Source: Rubritepida sp.
GTDB taxonomy: Bacteria > Pseudomonadota > Alphaproteobacteria > Acetobacterales > Acetobacteraceae
NCBI GenBank assembly: GCA_014376425.1
Contig: JACMRO010000267.1
Span: 1 to 14,898, forward strand
Direction of reading: 5' to 3'
DNA length: 14,898 nucleotides
The notes below the pieces were generated by a model, which saw only the letters and a program-made list of their open reading frames with translations, was not told where the DNA came from and ran no database searches. Shown here piece after piece: positions 1-7,483 of this stretch. The position numbers and the translations under genes were made by a program. Numbering within the stretch: the stretch's first letter is position 1; every line of letters begins with the position of its first letter.

Positions 1-1214
1 GCCAGCGTGCCCAGCGCTGCTTCGTTACGGCCCATCGCCGCCAGCAGCGGCGCCAGGCCGAAGCGGGCGAAAGCCGGCGCTGCCCGCCGTGCCGCCACCC
101 CGGCCCGCCAAGCCGCGCCCATCCGCCCGCGCAGCAGCGCCAGCGCGTGCCGCCGCGCGGCAATCCCCTCACGCGGGTGGGGCAGCGCCAACTGCGCGAA
201 TTGCGTCCGCCGCCGCCCGACCAGCGCGGGCAGCGCCTGGCGCAGCCGCTCGCCACGATCTTCCAGCCGCTGCCGCAGCCCGCCCAGCAGATCGGGCATC
301 GAGGGTAGGCCGCGCTCCACCCGCAGCAGCCCGTGGCGCGCGCGGTCCATCTGCCCCTGCATTGCCTGGTGCAGCCTGCCGCCGCGCTGCGCCAGGTCGG
401 CCATCAGCTCGACCCGCGCCGGCACCGCCATTTCGGCCGCCGCGGTGGGGGTGGGCGCCCGGCGGTCGGAGGCAAAGTCGATGAGTGTGGTATCCGTCTC
501 ATGCCCCACCGCCGAGATCAGCGGGATGATGGAGGCGGCCGCCGCACGCACCACCGCCTCGTCGTTGAACGCCATCAGGTCTTCCAGGCTGCCGCCACCG
601 CGCGCCACGATCAGCACGTCCGGCCGCTGGCCCTCGGGCAGGGCGCCCATGGCGGCAATGGCGGCGGCGATTTTTTCCGCCGCCCCGGCGCCCTGCACCG
701 CCACTGGCCACAGCAGGATGGGGCGCGGAAAGCGGCGCGCGATGGTGGTGCGGATATCCTGCAACACCGCCCCCTTCTCCGAAGTGATGACGCCGATCAG
801 GCGCGGGATGAGCGGGAAGGGCCGTTTCCGTTCGAACAGGCCCTCTGCCAGCAGCTTCAGCCGCAGCTTCTCGATGGCGGCCAGCAGCGCGCCCTCGCCG
901 GCATATTCCAGCCGCTCGATGACCAGCTGGTACTTGCTGCGGTCGGCGTAAGTGTCGATGCGACCGGTGGCGATCACCTCCTGCCCGTTCTCCGGCACCA
1001 GCCCCAGGCCGCGCACCGCCATCTTCCACACCACCGATTCGAGTTTGGCGTCGGCGTCCTTCAACGACAGGTAGATGTGGCCCGAGGGGTAGCGTTTGCA
1101 TTCGGTGATCTCGCCACGCACCCGCACCCGGCCAAAGGCCTCCCGCAGCACCCCCTTGATGGCGCCGGAAAGCTCGGAGACGGCGTATTCGGGGACGTTG
1201 GTGACGGAGTCCAT
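1..1214 (-). CDS. xseA: Exodeoxyribonuclease VII large subunit (3' end outside window)
   Basis: XseA is the catalytic large subunit of exonuclease VII, which with the small subunit XseB degrades single-stranded DNA in the cytoplasm during repair. Translating the minus strand from the ATG at 1214 gives MDSVTNVPEYAVSELSGAIK, then GRVRVRGEI and SGHIYLSLKD, the typical N-terminal OB-fold (about residues 1-105). It continues with IGVITSEKGAVLQDI, RPDVLIVARGGGSLEDL and ISAVGHETDTTLIDFASDRR, hallmark segments of the XseA nuclease domain, followed by a long Arg/Ala-rich helical region. About 404 codons are visible and no stop is reached, so the C-terminus lies left of base 1. The start agrees with the usual NVPEYSVSELS family start. 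The gene is divergent from purD. I see no frameshift or missing motif. Identification is firm; only the end is unknown. Confidence 0.95.
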   Translation of the reverse strand, partial: MDSVTNVPEYAVSELSGAIKGVLREAFGRVRVRGEITECKRYPSGHIYLSLKDADAKLESVVWKMAVRGLGLVPENGQEVIATGRIDTYADRSKYQLVIERLEYAGEGALLAAIEKLRLKLLAEGLFERKRPFPLIPRLIGVITSEKGAVLQDIRTTIARRFPRPILLWPVAVQGAGAAEKIAAAIAAMGALPEGQRPDVLIVARGGGSLEDLMAFNDEAVVRAAAASIIPLISAVGHETDTTLIDFASDRRAPTPTAAAEMAVPARVELMADLAQRGGRLHQAMQGQMDRARHGLLRVERGLPSMPDLLGGLRQRLEDRGERLRQALPALVGRRRTQFAQLALPHPREGIAARRHALALLRGRMGAAWRAGVAARRAAPAFARFGLAPLLAAMGRNEAALGTL

Positions 1215-1287
1215 GAGCGCATCATAGCAGGACTGGCAGCAAGGGCATCGCCACCCTCCCGCACATCGCGGGCGCGGCCGCCGGGCT

Positions 1288-1301
1288 TGACCCCGGGGTC
1301 A
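1288..1301. promoter_or_regulatory. Perfect 14-bp palindrome in the xseA-purD spacer
   Basis: TGACCCCGGGGTCA is a perfect inverted repeat lying 43 bases upstream of the purD start and 74 bases upstream of the xseA start. Partly complementary CGGG and CCCG flanks extend it imperfectly. It has no loop, so it suits a dimeric protein site or a copy of a short dispersed intergenic repeat better than a terminator. The TTGACC inside it resembles a -35 box, but no convincing -10 follows at the right distance. The symmetry is seen directly; any function is inference. Confidence 0.3.
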
Positions 1302-1343
1302 CCCGCAGGGACTTGTCCTTCCGGCGCAACACGGAGAGTGCGG

Positions 1344-2600
1344 ATGAAGGTCCTGGTCGTCGGCGGTGGCGGGCGCGAGCATGCGTTGTGCTGGAAGATC
1401 GCCCAATCGCCGCTGTTGACGCGCCTGTGGTGCGCGCCCGGCAATGCCGGCATCGCGCAGGTCGCCGAATGCGTCGACCTGGCCGCGGAGGACGTCGAAG
1501 GCCAGGTGGCACTCGCAGTTCGGCTTGGCATTGACCTGGTGGTGGTGGGGCCCGAGGCGCCGCTGACGCTGGGACTGGCCGATGCCGTTCGCGGCGCCGG
1601 CATCGCCTGTTTCGGCCCTGGCCAGGCTGCCGCCGCGCTGGAAGGCAGCAAGACCTTCACCAAGCAGGTGGCCGACGCGGCCGGCGCACCCACCGCCGCC
1701 TGGGCCCGTTTTACCCAGGCAGAGGCGGCGCGCGACTACGTCAGCGCGCAAGGCGCCCCCATCGTCGTGAAGGCGGATGGGTTGGCGGCCGGCAAGGGCG
1801 TCGTCGTCGCCGCCAGCGTGGCCGAAGCACATGCCGCCATCGCCGATTTCATGGAGGCAAGGGTGCACGGCGCCGCCGGGGCGTCGGTCGTCATCGAGGA
1901 ATGCCTGGTGGGCGAGGAGATCAGCGTCTTTGCGCTGTGCGACGGCAAGACCGCGCTGTTCTTCGGCGCGGCGCAGGACCACAAGCGCGCCTTCGACGGC
2001 GACCTGGGCCCCAACACCGGCGGCATGGGCGCCTACTCCCCGGCGCCGGCCTTCACCGATGCGCAGCGCGACGCGGTGATGGCCCGCATCATCCGGCCCT
2101 GCCTGGATGAGATGGCGGCGCGCGGCACCCCCTTCACCGGCGTGCTCTTCGCCGGGCTGATGCTGACGGCGCAGGGCCCACGGCTAATCGAATTCAACGT
2201 CCGCTTCGGCGATCCGGAATGCCAGGCGCTGCTGCTGCGGCTGGAAAGCGACCTGCTGGAGTTGCTGGACGCCGCGGCGCATGGCCGGCTGGCCGGCCAC
2301 TCGCCACGCTGGCGGGCGGACGCCGCCATCCTGGTGGTGCTGGCGACGCGCGGCTATCCCGGCGCCTATCGCAATGGCAGCGAGATCCGGGGCCTGGAAG
2401 CGGTGCGCGGCGCCCAGGTTTTCCATGCCGGCACGCGGCGCGACGGCGCGCGCATCCTGGCCCATGGCGGTCGCGTGCTGGGGGTGGGCGCCACCGGTGC
2501 AACCCTGGCCGACGCCCGCGCCGCAGTCGGATCGGCCATCGCCGCGATCGACTGGCCGGAGGGATTCTGCCGTGGCGACATAGGCTGGCGCGCCCTGTGA
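1344..2600 (+). CDS. purD: Phosphoribosylamine--glycine ligase (GAR synthetase)
   Basis: PurD joins 5-phosphoribosylamine and glycine with ATP hydrolysis, the second step of de novo purine synthesis, in the cytoplasm. The 418-residue product has the normal family length. It begins MKVLVVGGGGREHAL (Rossmann-like N-domain) and carries VGPEAPL near residue 70. The ATP-grasp region includes KADGLAAGKGV (from residue 143), EECLVGEEISVFAL, DHKRAFDGDLGPNTGGMGAY (from 212) and EFNVRFGDPECQ (from 283, metal and ATP ligands). A C-terminal GARS domain ends near IDWPEGFCRGDIGWRAL. The start is preceded by GGAGAG at 1333-1338 with 5-nt spacing. The frame stays open upstream to 333, but that part is the shadow of xseA. 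The gene is divergent from xseA. The identification is essentially certain. Confidence 0.98.
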   Translation: MKVLVVGGGGREHALCWKIAQSPLLTRLWCAPGNAGIAQVAECVDLAAEDVEGQVALAVRLGIDLVVVGPEAPLTLGLADAVRGAGIACFGPGQAAAALEGSKTFTKQVADAAGAPTAAWARFTQAEAARDYVSAQGAPIVVKADGLAAGKGVVVAASVAEAHAAIADFMEARVHGAAGASVVIEECLVGEEISVFALCDGKTALFFGAAQDHKRAFDGDLGPNTGGMGAYSPAPAFTDAQRDAVMARIIRPCLDEMAARGTPFTGVLFAGLMLTAQGPRLIEFNVRFGDPECQALLLRLESDLLELLDAAAHGRLAGHSPRWRADAAILVVLATRGYPGAYRNGSEIRGLEAVRGAQVFHAGTRRDGARILAHGGRVLGVGATGATLADARAAVGSAIAAIDWPEGFCRGDIGWRAL

Positions 2601-2717
2601 CCTTCAGTTGCGGGGAGGAGGCGACGACGCACCGCGCCACCCTGCCATGCGTGTCGCATTGACCCAAGCCGAAAGCGGCGGGAAGACTGCTACCCAAGAA
2701 AACGCCCGAGGAACCCC

Positions 2718-3668
2718 ATGCTCACCCGCCGCAACCTGGCCCTGACTGCGCTCGCCCTTCCTGCCCTGGCGCAGCCGGCCTACCCCAATGCGCCGATCCG
2801 CATGCTGGTGCCCTGGGGGGCCGGCGGCACCACGGACGTGCAGATGCGCGCGCTGTGCCAGGCCGCGTCGGCCCGCCTGGGCCAGCCCGTGGTGGTGGAG
2901 AACCGCGCCGGCGCCGGCGGCGTGCTGGGCGCCCAGGCGATGCTGAGCGCGCGTCCCGATGGCTACACCATCGGCCAGATGCCGATTTCGGTGTTCCGCC
3001 AGCCGCTGCTCAACAGCCGCGCGCTGTTCGATCCGCTGACCGACTTCTCCTACATCATCCACATCACCGGCTACCTGTTCGGCACCATCGTCCGCCCCGA
3101 CGCGCCGTGGCGGAACATGGCCGAGCTGATCGCCCATGCCCGCGCCAACCCCGGCCGGCTGAACTACGGCACGCCGGGCGTCGGCACCTCGCTGCACCTG
3201 ACGATGGAGCAGATCGCAAGCCGCGCGGGCATCGAATGGACGCACATCCCCTTCCGTGGCTTCGCCGAGAACATCCAGGCGCTGCTGGGCGGCCAGATCG
3301 AGATCTTGGCCGACAGCTCGGCCTGGGCGCCGATGGCGCTGGAAGGCCGCGTGCGGGTGCTGGCGCAATGGACCGAGGAGCGCGCCAAGCGCTTTCCGGA
3401 CGTGCCGACGCTGCGGCAGAGCGGCATCGACATCGTCTCCGCCAGCCCCTACGGCCTGGCGGGGCCGCGCGGCATGGACCCGGGCGTGGTGCGGGTGCTG
3501 CACGACGCTTTCCATGACGCGACCATGGACCCGAGCCACATCGCCATCCTGGACCGCTTCGACATGGCGCCGATGCTGAAGAACACGGCGGATTACGTGG
3601 CATTCGTGCGCCAGACGATGATCGACGAGCGGGCGCTGATCGAGCGGCTAGGGCTGCGGCTGAGCTGA
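2718..3668 (+). CDS. Bug/TctC-family tripartite tricarboxylate transporter substrate-binding protein (copy 1)
   Basis: This is a periplasmic binding protein of the Bug (TctC-like) family, which captures small organic acids or similar ligands for TTT transporters or sensors. The 316-residue product starts MLTRRNLALTALALPALAQP, a short signal peptide with a paired-arginine n-region and likely cleavage after ALA. The mature part opens YPNAPIRMLVPWGAGGTTD, the family's first ligand loop. It continues with VVVENRAGAGGVLGAQ, ARPDGYTIGQM, LNYGTPGVGTSLH, IPFRGFAENIQALLGGQIE and RFPDVPTLRQSG, all typical of the family. GAGGA at 2708-2712 is a good ribosome-binding site. It lies 117 bp after purD and 84 bp before a clear paralogue. 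No TctA or TctB membrane subunits are visible, so the transport partner is unknown. The ligand cannot be predicted. Confidence 0.93.
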   Translation: MLTRRNLALTALALPALAQPAYPNAPIRMLVPWGAGGTTDVQMRALCQAASARLGQPVVVENRAGAGGVLGAQAMLSARPDGYTIGQMPISVFRQPLLNSRALFDPLTDFSYIIHITGYLFGTIVRPDAPWRNMAELIAHARANPGRLNYGTPGVGTSLHLTMEQIASRAGIEWTHIPFRGFAENIQALLGGQIEILADSSAWAPMALEGRVRVLAQWTEERAKRFPDVPTLRQSGIDIVSASPYGLAGPRGMDPGVVRVLHDAFHDATMDPSHIAILDRFDMAPMLKNTADYVAFVRQTMIDERALIERLGLRLS

Positions 3669-3752
3669 CAGCGACCCGCTCGCCGACCCGCGCAGCGAAT
3701 GTCTGGACGCCGGGTGACCCATCGGCGCAGGCTCGCTACGCAGGAGAACGCC

Positions 3753-4727
3753 ATGCCCGACCGCCGCGCCTTTTTGCTGCTGCCGCTCGCCACCCCCGCA
3801 CTCGCCCAACGTCCCCCAGGGGGCTTCCCCGAGCGGCCGGTCCGCATACTGCTCCCCTGGACGCCGGGCGGCGCCACCGACATCCAGATCCGCTCGCTGG
3901 CCGACATCAGCGGCCGCATCCTGGGCCAGCCCGTCATCGTCGAGAACAAGCCCGGCGCCTCCGGCACGCTGGGCGCGCTGCACCTGGCGCGCGAGGCGCG
4001 GCCGGACGGCTACACGCTGGGCCAGATGCCGCTGGGCACCTTTCGCCTGCCGGCGATGATGCGCGCCGCCGGCCAGCCGCCGCCATTCGAGCCGCTGGAG
4101 GCCTTCACCTGGATCATCCGGCTGGTTGGCTACATGGGCGGGGTGGTGGTGCGGCCGGACGCCCCCTGGCAGACCATGGCCGAGTTGGTGGACCACGCGC
4201 GCCGCCATCCCGGCGAGGTTTTCTACGGCACCCCCGGCGCCAACACGACGGACATTCCGATGCGCCGCCTGGCCGCGCTGGCCGGCGTGGACTGGACCGC
4301 CGTGCCGTTCCGTGGCGCCGCGCCCAATCTGCAATCGCTGCTGGGCGGCCAGATCGCATTCAGCTGCGAAACCTCCGCCTGGGCCGACATGGTGCTGGAA
4401 GGCCGGCTGCGGCTGCTGGCCGTCTACACCTCGACCCGCGCCGAACGCTTCCCCAACGTGCCGACCCTGCAGCAATGCGGCTGGGATGTGGTGAGCGAGA
4501 GCACCTATGGCCTGGCTGGCCCACGCGGCCTGGATCCCACCACCGTCACCACTTTGCACAGCGCCTTCCACGCCGCGCTGCACGACCCCGCCCATAGCGC
4601 CGTGCGCGCCCGTTTCGACATGCCGCTGCGCTATCTCGACAGCGAGGGCTATGCGAATTCGGTCATCGAGGCGAACCGGGTGGAGATCGAGACGGTGCGC
4701 GAGCTGGGGCTAAGGCTGGGGGGCTAG
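3753..4727 (+). CDS. Bug/TctC-family tripartite tricarboxylate transporter substrate-binding protein (copy 2)
   Basis: This second Bug-family periplasmic binding protein (324 residues) is collinear with its upstream neighbour and, judged by eye, identical at roughly half of positions. Shared blocks include PW-PGGATDIQIR, VIVENKPGASGTLGA, ARPDGYTLGQMPLGTFR, WQTMAELVDHAR, VPFRGAAPNLQSLLGGQI, RFPNVPTLQQCG and YGLAGPRGLDP. The chosen start, MPDRRAFLLLPLATPALAQ, gives a compact RR-x-F-L signal peptide and follows AGGAGA at 3742-3747. An in-frame ATG at 3699 would add 18 residues before the signal peptide and is unlikely. Its 3' end overlaps the convergent protease gene by 18 bp. The pair looks like an old tandem duplication whose ligand loops have since diverged, so the two may bind different ligands. 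The family is secure; the substrate is unknown. Confidence 0.93.
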   Translation: MPDRRAFLLLPLATPALAQRPPGGFPERPVRILLPWTPGGATDIQIRSLADISGRILGQPVIVENKPGASGTLGALHLAREARPDGYTLGQMPLGTFRLPAMMRAAGQPPPFEPLEAFTWIIRLVGYMGGVVVRPDAPWQTMAELVDHARRHPGEVFYGTPGANTTDIPMRRLAALAGVDWTAVPFRGAAPNLQSLLGGQIAFSCETSAWADMVLEGRLRLLAVYTSTRAERFPNVPTLQQCGWDVVSESTYGLAGPRGLDPTTVTTLHSAFHAALHDPAHSAVRARFDMPLRYLDSEGYANSVIEANRVEIETVRELGLRLGG

Positions 4728-5417
4728 CCGCGCCAGCTCCGCCTCGATCGCCTGGATCGACAGCACGAACACCTCCCGCGCGTCGCCATTCAGCAGGCCG
4801 TCCAGATCCATGCCGGTCAGCGCTGCCATCACCGGCGCCGCGCCCGGCGTGGTCAGCGCCGTGGTCAGGCCCAGCAGCCGGCCCTGCCGGTCCACCACCG
4901 GACCGCCGGAAAACCCCATCAGCGCCCCCAGCCGGGCCGAGAAGCCCGATCCGAACTGTCGCATCCGCAGCGCCTCCCGCGCCACTGGTCCCTGGGCGAT
5001 CGCCCGCCCCAGCCCCTCGGGCCCCACGGCCCAGACCCGCGCCCCCCGATCGGGCGCCGGGCCCGTGCGGGCCGGAATGGCACCCGCGGGCGGCGCCAGT
5101 ATCGCCAGGTCGATCCGGGCCGAGGTCGCCAGCAACCTGCCCGGCACCGCCTCGCCGCCCGCCGCCGGGCGCAGCGCGAACTCCGGCCCGGCCTGGCGCA
5201 TCACATGGGCGTTGGTGACGAGCACGGGGCCGCCGCAGGCCGGGCAGGGCACCGCGACCGCCGCGCCCACCGTGATGCCATGCGCCTGCACGCTGTACAG
5301 GCTGCCGGCGGCAACCCGCGCCGCCGGCGTCCCCGCCGCCCGGTCTGCCGGCAATCCGGCGCAGCCCGCAAGGCTCAGAAGCAGCGCCAGGACGGCAAGG
5401 CAGGCACTGGTCGACAT
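4710..5417 (-). CDS. Trypsin-fold (S1C-like) serine protease, predicted lipoprotein
   Basis: This 235-residue protein has a lipoprotein signal peptide: hydrophobic residues 7-18 end in the lipobox LAGC with Cys19. It is therefore probably anchored to a membrane on the periplasmic side. A chymotrypsin-like domain follows with a readable triad: His71 in TNAHVM, Asp103 in ARIDLAIL and Ser170 in GFSGGPVVD (family usual GNSGGP). The oxyanion glycines are intact, so the enzyme is probably active. There is no PDZ domain, unlike DegP/HtrA proteases. A Cys58-x-x-Cys61 pair sits ten residues before the catalytic His, which is unusual. Its stop codon lies inside the second binding-protein gene (tail-to-tail overlap 4710-4727). 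It follows tadA on the same strand after 116 bp, so it could share that transcript or have its own promoter. The target is unknown. Confidence 0.82.
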   Translation of the reverse strand: MSTSACLAVLALLLSLAGCAGLPADRAAGTPAARVAAGSLYSVQAHGITVGAAVAVPCPACGGPVLVTNAHVMRQAGPEFALRPAAGGEAVPGRLLATSARIDLAILAPPAGAIPARTGPAPDRGARVWAVGPEGLGRAIAQGPVAREALRMRQFGSGFSARLGALMGFSGGPVVDRQGRLLGLTTALTTPGAAPVMAALTGMDLDGLLNGDAREVFVLSIQAIEAELARLAPQP

Positions 5418-5533
5418 GGCGGCCCCGGCAAATGGATCGGCGCCATCAGGGGGCGCAGAACCTCAAGGAAGGCCTAAAGTTTCCAGCCGTTCCCGGTATT
5501 CGACCGTATAAAGCTGGGGATTATGGGGAATGT
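5418..5533. other. Intergenic spacer between tadA and the protease gene
   Basis: This 116-bp spacer is the least GC-rich stretch in the left half of the window. On the minus strand it holds short A/T runs (CCCATAATCC, GCTTTATACGG, AACTTTAGG) that could include a -10 element for the protease gene. I could not pair one with a good -35 box at 16-18 nt, and I see no hairpin followed by a T-run that would end tadA transcription. A promoter here is plausible but not shown. Confidence 0.3.
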
Positions 5534-5965
5534 TCAGCGCAGCCCGGCGAAAAAGCGGCGCAGCAGCGCTCCGCAGGCTGCCTCACGCACCCCGCCCACC
5601 ACTTCGGGCACGTGGTTGCATTGCGGGTGGGCGAAGACCCGGGCGCCGTGCTCGGTCCCGCCGCCCTTCGGATCATAGGCGCCGAACACCACCCGGGCCA
5701 CGCGAAACAGCGACGCCGCCTGCGCGCACATGGCGCAGGGTTCGAGCGTCACGGTCAGCGTGCAGCCGGCCAGGTGCTTGTCGCCGCGGGCCTGGGCCGC
5801 CGCCCGCAACGCCAGCATCTCGGCATGGGCAGAGGGGTCGCCCCGCTCCTCGACGCGGTTGCCGGCGGCGGCGAGAATTCGCCCGGCGGCGTCGGTCACG
5901 ACGGCGCCCACCGGCACCTCGCCCCGTGCCGCCGCCGCCCTCGCCTCACAAATCGCCTGTTCCAT
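5534..5965 (-). CDS. tadA: tRNA adenosine(34) deaminase TadA
   Basis: TadA converts A34 to inosine in the tRNA-Arg(ACG) anticodon, an essential decoding step, and works as a zinc-dependent homodimer. From the ATG at 5965 the product is 143 residues, close to the usual length. The deaminase motifs are complete: EVPVGAVV (16-23), Asn36, H47-A-E49 (zinc ligand and proton shuttle) and P76-C77-A-M-C80 (two zinc ligands). The downstream AYDPKGGGTEHG and CNHVPEVVGGV blocks separate TadA from cytosine or guanine deaminases. The frame is open to a TTG at 6014-6016, which would add 17 residues with no family match, so ATG 5965 is preferred although no strong ribosome-binding site precedes it. It is divergent from the 6022 gene with a 56-bp spacer. 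Confidence 0.95.
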   Translation of the reverse strand: MEQAICEARAAAARGEVPVGAVVTDAAGRILAAAGNRVEERGDPSAHAEMLALRAAAQARGDKHLAGCTLTVTLEPCAMCAQAASLFRVARVVFGAYDPKGGGTEHGARVFAHPQCNHVPEVVGGVREAACGALLRRFFAGLR

Positions 5966-6021
5966 CGCCGAGATCACGCCGGCAACTTGCGGCCTGACCC
6001 TGCGAAGGTCTAGCAAGCTGC

Positions 6022-6738
6022 ATGCGCCACACCCCCGTCATCGGCCTGACACTGGATGCCGAAGCGCCTGGGGGCTATTCCAAATTCCCCTGGTACGCCC
6101 TGCGCGCCAATTACTTCGAAAGCGTGCGGCAGGCCGGTGGCCTGCCCATCGCGCTGCCGCACGACGCTGGCGCGGCGGCCGAATACCTCGGCCTGTGCGA
6201 CGCCATCCTGGTCACCGGCGGCGCCTTCGATGTCGACCCGGCGCTCTACGGCGGCGGCGCCATGCATGAGACGGTCAGCCTCAAGCCCGGCCGCACCGTG
6301 TTCGAACTCACGCTCACCCGGGGCGCGCTGGCCGCCGGCAAGCCGGTGCTGGGGATCTGCGGCGGCGAGCAACTGCTGGCCGTCGCCTTCGGTGGCACCC
6401 TGATCCAGCACATCCCCGACGCCATTCCGGGCGCCCTGCCGCATGAGCAGCCCAACCCGCGCGACCAGCCCGGCCACGACATCGCCATCGCCCCAGGCAC
6501 CCTGCTGGCGCGCATCGTGGGCACGGCTTCGATGGCGGTGAACTCCGCGCATCACCAGGCCGTCGCCACGCCCGGCCCCGGCGCACGGGTCAACGCCCTC
6601 GCGCCCGACGGCGTGATCGAGGGCATCGAGCATCCTGGCCACCGCTTCGCGCTCGGCGTGCAGTGGCACCCGGAATTCAAGGTCGACCGGCAGGACATCG
6701 CCATCCTGCGCGCCTTCGTGGAGGCCGCCCGTGGATGA
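6022..6738 (+). CDS. Gamma-glutamyl-gamma-aminobutyrate hydrolase family protein (peptidase C26, class I glutamine amidotransferase fold)
   Basis: This 238-residue cytoplasmic hydrolase belongs to the PuuD-like C26 family, whose known members cleave gamma-glutamyl amides such as gamma-Glu-GABA in putrescine breakdown. It starts RHTPVIGLTLDAE and has the family pattern: YSKFPWYALRANYFESVRQAGGLPIALP, the LVTGGAFDVDPALYG strand-loop, and GICGGEQ with nucleophile Cys113. It also has NSAHHQAV, GVIEGIEHP and a C-terminal QWHPEF giving His216 and Glu218, so the Cys-His-Glu triad is complete. The nucleophile elbow reads GICGGEQ rather than the common GICRGxQ. No putrescine-pathway genes are nearby, so calling it PuuD proper would be over-reading. 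It is the first gene of the plus-strand run, and its stop overlaps the rluB start by 8 bp. Confidence 0.9.
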   Translation: MRHTPVIGLTLDAEAPGGYSKFPWYALRANYFESVRQAGGLPIALPHDAGAAAEYLGLCDAILVTGGAFDVDPALYGGGAMHETVSLKPGRTVFELTLTRGALAAGKPVLGICGGEQLLAVAFGGTLIQHIPDAIPGALPHEQPNPRDQPGHDIAIAPGTLLARIVGTASMAVNSAHHQAVATPGPGARVNALAPDGVIEGIEHPGHRFALGVQWHPEFKVDRQDIAILRAFVEAARG

Positions 6739-7483
6739 CGTCGTGGAAAAGGGCGAGCGGATCGCCAAGTGGCTGGCCCGCGCCGGCGTCGCCAGCCGCC
6801 GCGACGTCGAGCGGCTGATCGAGGAGCGTAGGGTCAAGCTTGGCGGCAAGACGGTCACGACCCCGGCGACCTTCGTGCAGGATGGCGACGCCATTGAGGT
6901 GGACAACGCGCCGGTCGCCCAGCCGCAGCGCACCCGGCTGTTCCGTTACCACAAGCCGGCCGGGCTGGTGACGACTCATCGCGACCCGGAAGGTCGCCCC
7001 ACCGTCTTCGACAAGATGCCGCCCGGCCTGCCGCGCGTCATCAGCGTGGGACGGCTCGACCTGACGTCCGAGGGGCTGATGCTGCTGACCAATGACGGCG
7101 CTCTCTCACGCCGGCTCGAACTCCCCGCCAATGGCTGGCTGCGGCGCTACCGGGTTCGCGTCTTCGGCCACCCGCACCCCGACGAACTGGCCGCCCTGGC
7201 CCGCGGCGTCACCATCGAGCGCGTGCATTACGGCCCGATCGACGCCGAGCTGGACAGCAAGCAGGGCGACAACGCCTGGCTGACCATCGCCCTGCAGGAA
7301 GGCAAGAACCGCGAGATCCGCCGCGTGCTGGAGTTCCTGGGCTTCCGTGTCTCCCGCCTGATCCGGCTGGCCTATGGCCCGTTCCAGCTCGGCGCGCTGC
7401 CGAAAGGCGCGGTCGAGGAGGTCAACGCCAAGGTGCTGCGCGAGCAGCTGGGCATCGACGCGCCGAAGCGGGGCCGGGGGTGA
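6731..7483 (+). CDS. rluB: 23S rRNA pseudouridine synthase, RluB type
   Basis: RluB-type enzymes isomerise U2605 of 23S rRNA (E. coli numbering) to pseudouridine. The 250-residue product has an N-terminal S4 RNA-binding domain (about residues 8-55: RIAKWLARAGVASRRDVERL). The RsuA/RluB/E/F catalytic domain follows: RYHKPAGLVTTHRDPEGRPT, GRLDLTSEGLMLLTNDG with catalytic Asp110, and LQEGKNREIRRVLEFLGF-VSRLIRLAYGPF. The start is a GTG at 6731, inside the end of the upstream gene; another in-frame GTG at 6743 is possible and would shorten the product by four residues. The stop TGA is shared with the GTG start of rsmD. RluB versus the related RluE/RluF rests on the RLIRLAYGPF-LG ending and the pairing with rsmD. 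Confidence 0.92.
   Translation: MDDVVEKGERIAKWLARAGVASRRDVERLIEERRVKLGGKTVTTPATFVQDGDAIEVDNAPVAQPQRTRLFRYHKPAGLVTTHRDPEGRPTVFDKMPPGLPRVISVGRLDLTSEGLMLLTNDGALSRRLELPANGWLRRYRVRVFGHPHPDELAALARGVTIERVHYGPIDAELDSKQGDNAWLTIALQEGKNREIRRVLEFLGFRVSRLIRLAYGPFQLGALPKGAVEEVNAKVLREQLGIDAPKRGRG

Noticed and set aside
1287..1315. Sigma-70 promoter using TTGACC as -35 for purD
   Set aside because: The -10 position 17 nt later reads GACTTG, too poor a match; TTGACC is also part of the palindrome.
333..1343. Long in-frame extension upstream of purD
   Set aside because: It is antisense to xseA, rich in His/Gln/Arg as GC-rich shadow frames are, and the family N-terminus MKVLVVGGGGREHAL with a good ribosome-binding site begins at 1344.
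2668..2679. GCCGAAAGCGGC hairpin after purD as a terminator
   Set aside because: The stem is only four base pairs and no T-run follows.
3699..3752. Earlier ATG for the second binding protein
   Set aside because: It would put 18 charged residues before an otherwise perfect signal peptide, and the ATG at 3753 has AGGAGA in front of it.
4810..5511. 233-codon plus-strand frame opposite the serine protease
   Set aside because: The minus strand encodes a lipobox and a full His-Asp-Ser triad; this frame has no motif and a Ser/Arg/Ala shadow composition.
5966..6016. Upstream TTG start for tadA
   Set aside because: The extra 17 residues have no family match and the normal TadA N-terminus begins at the ATG at 5965.
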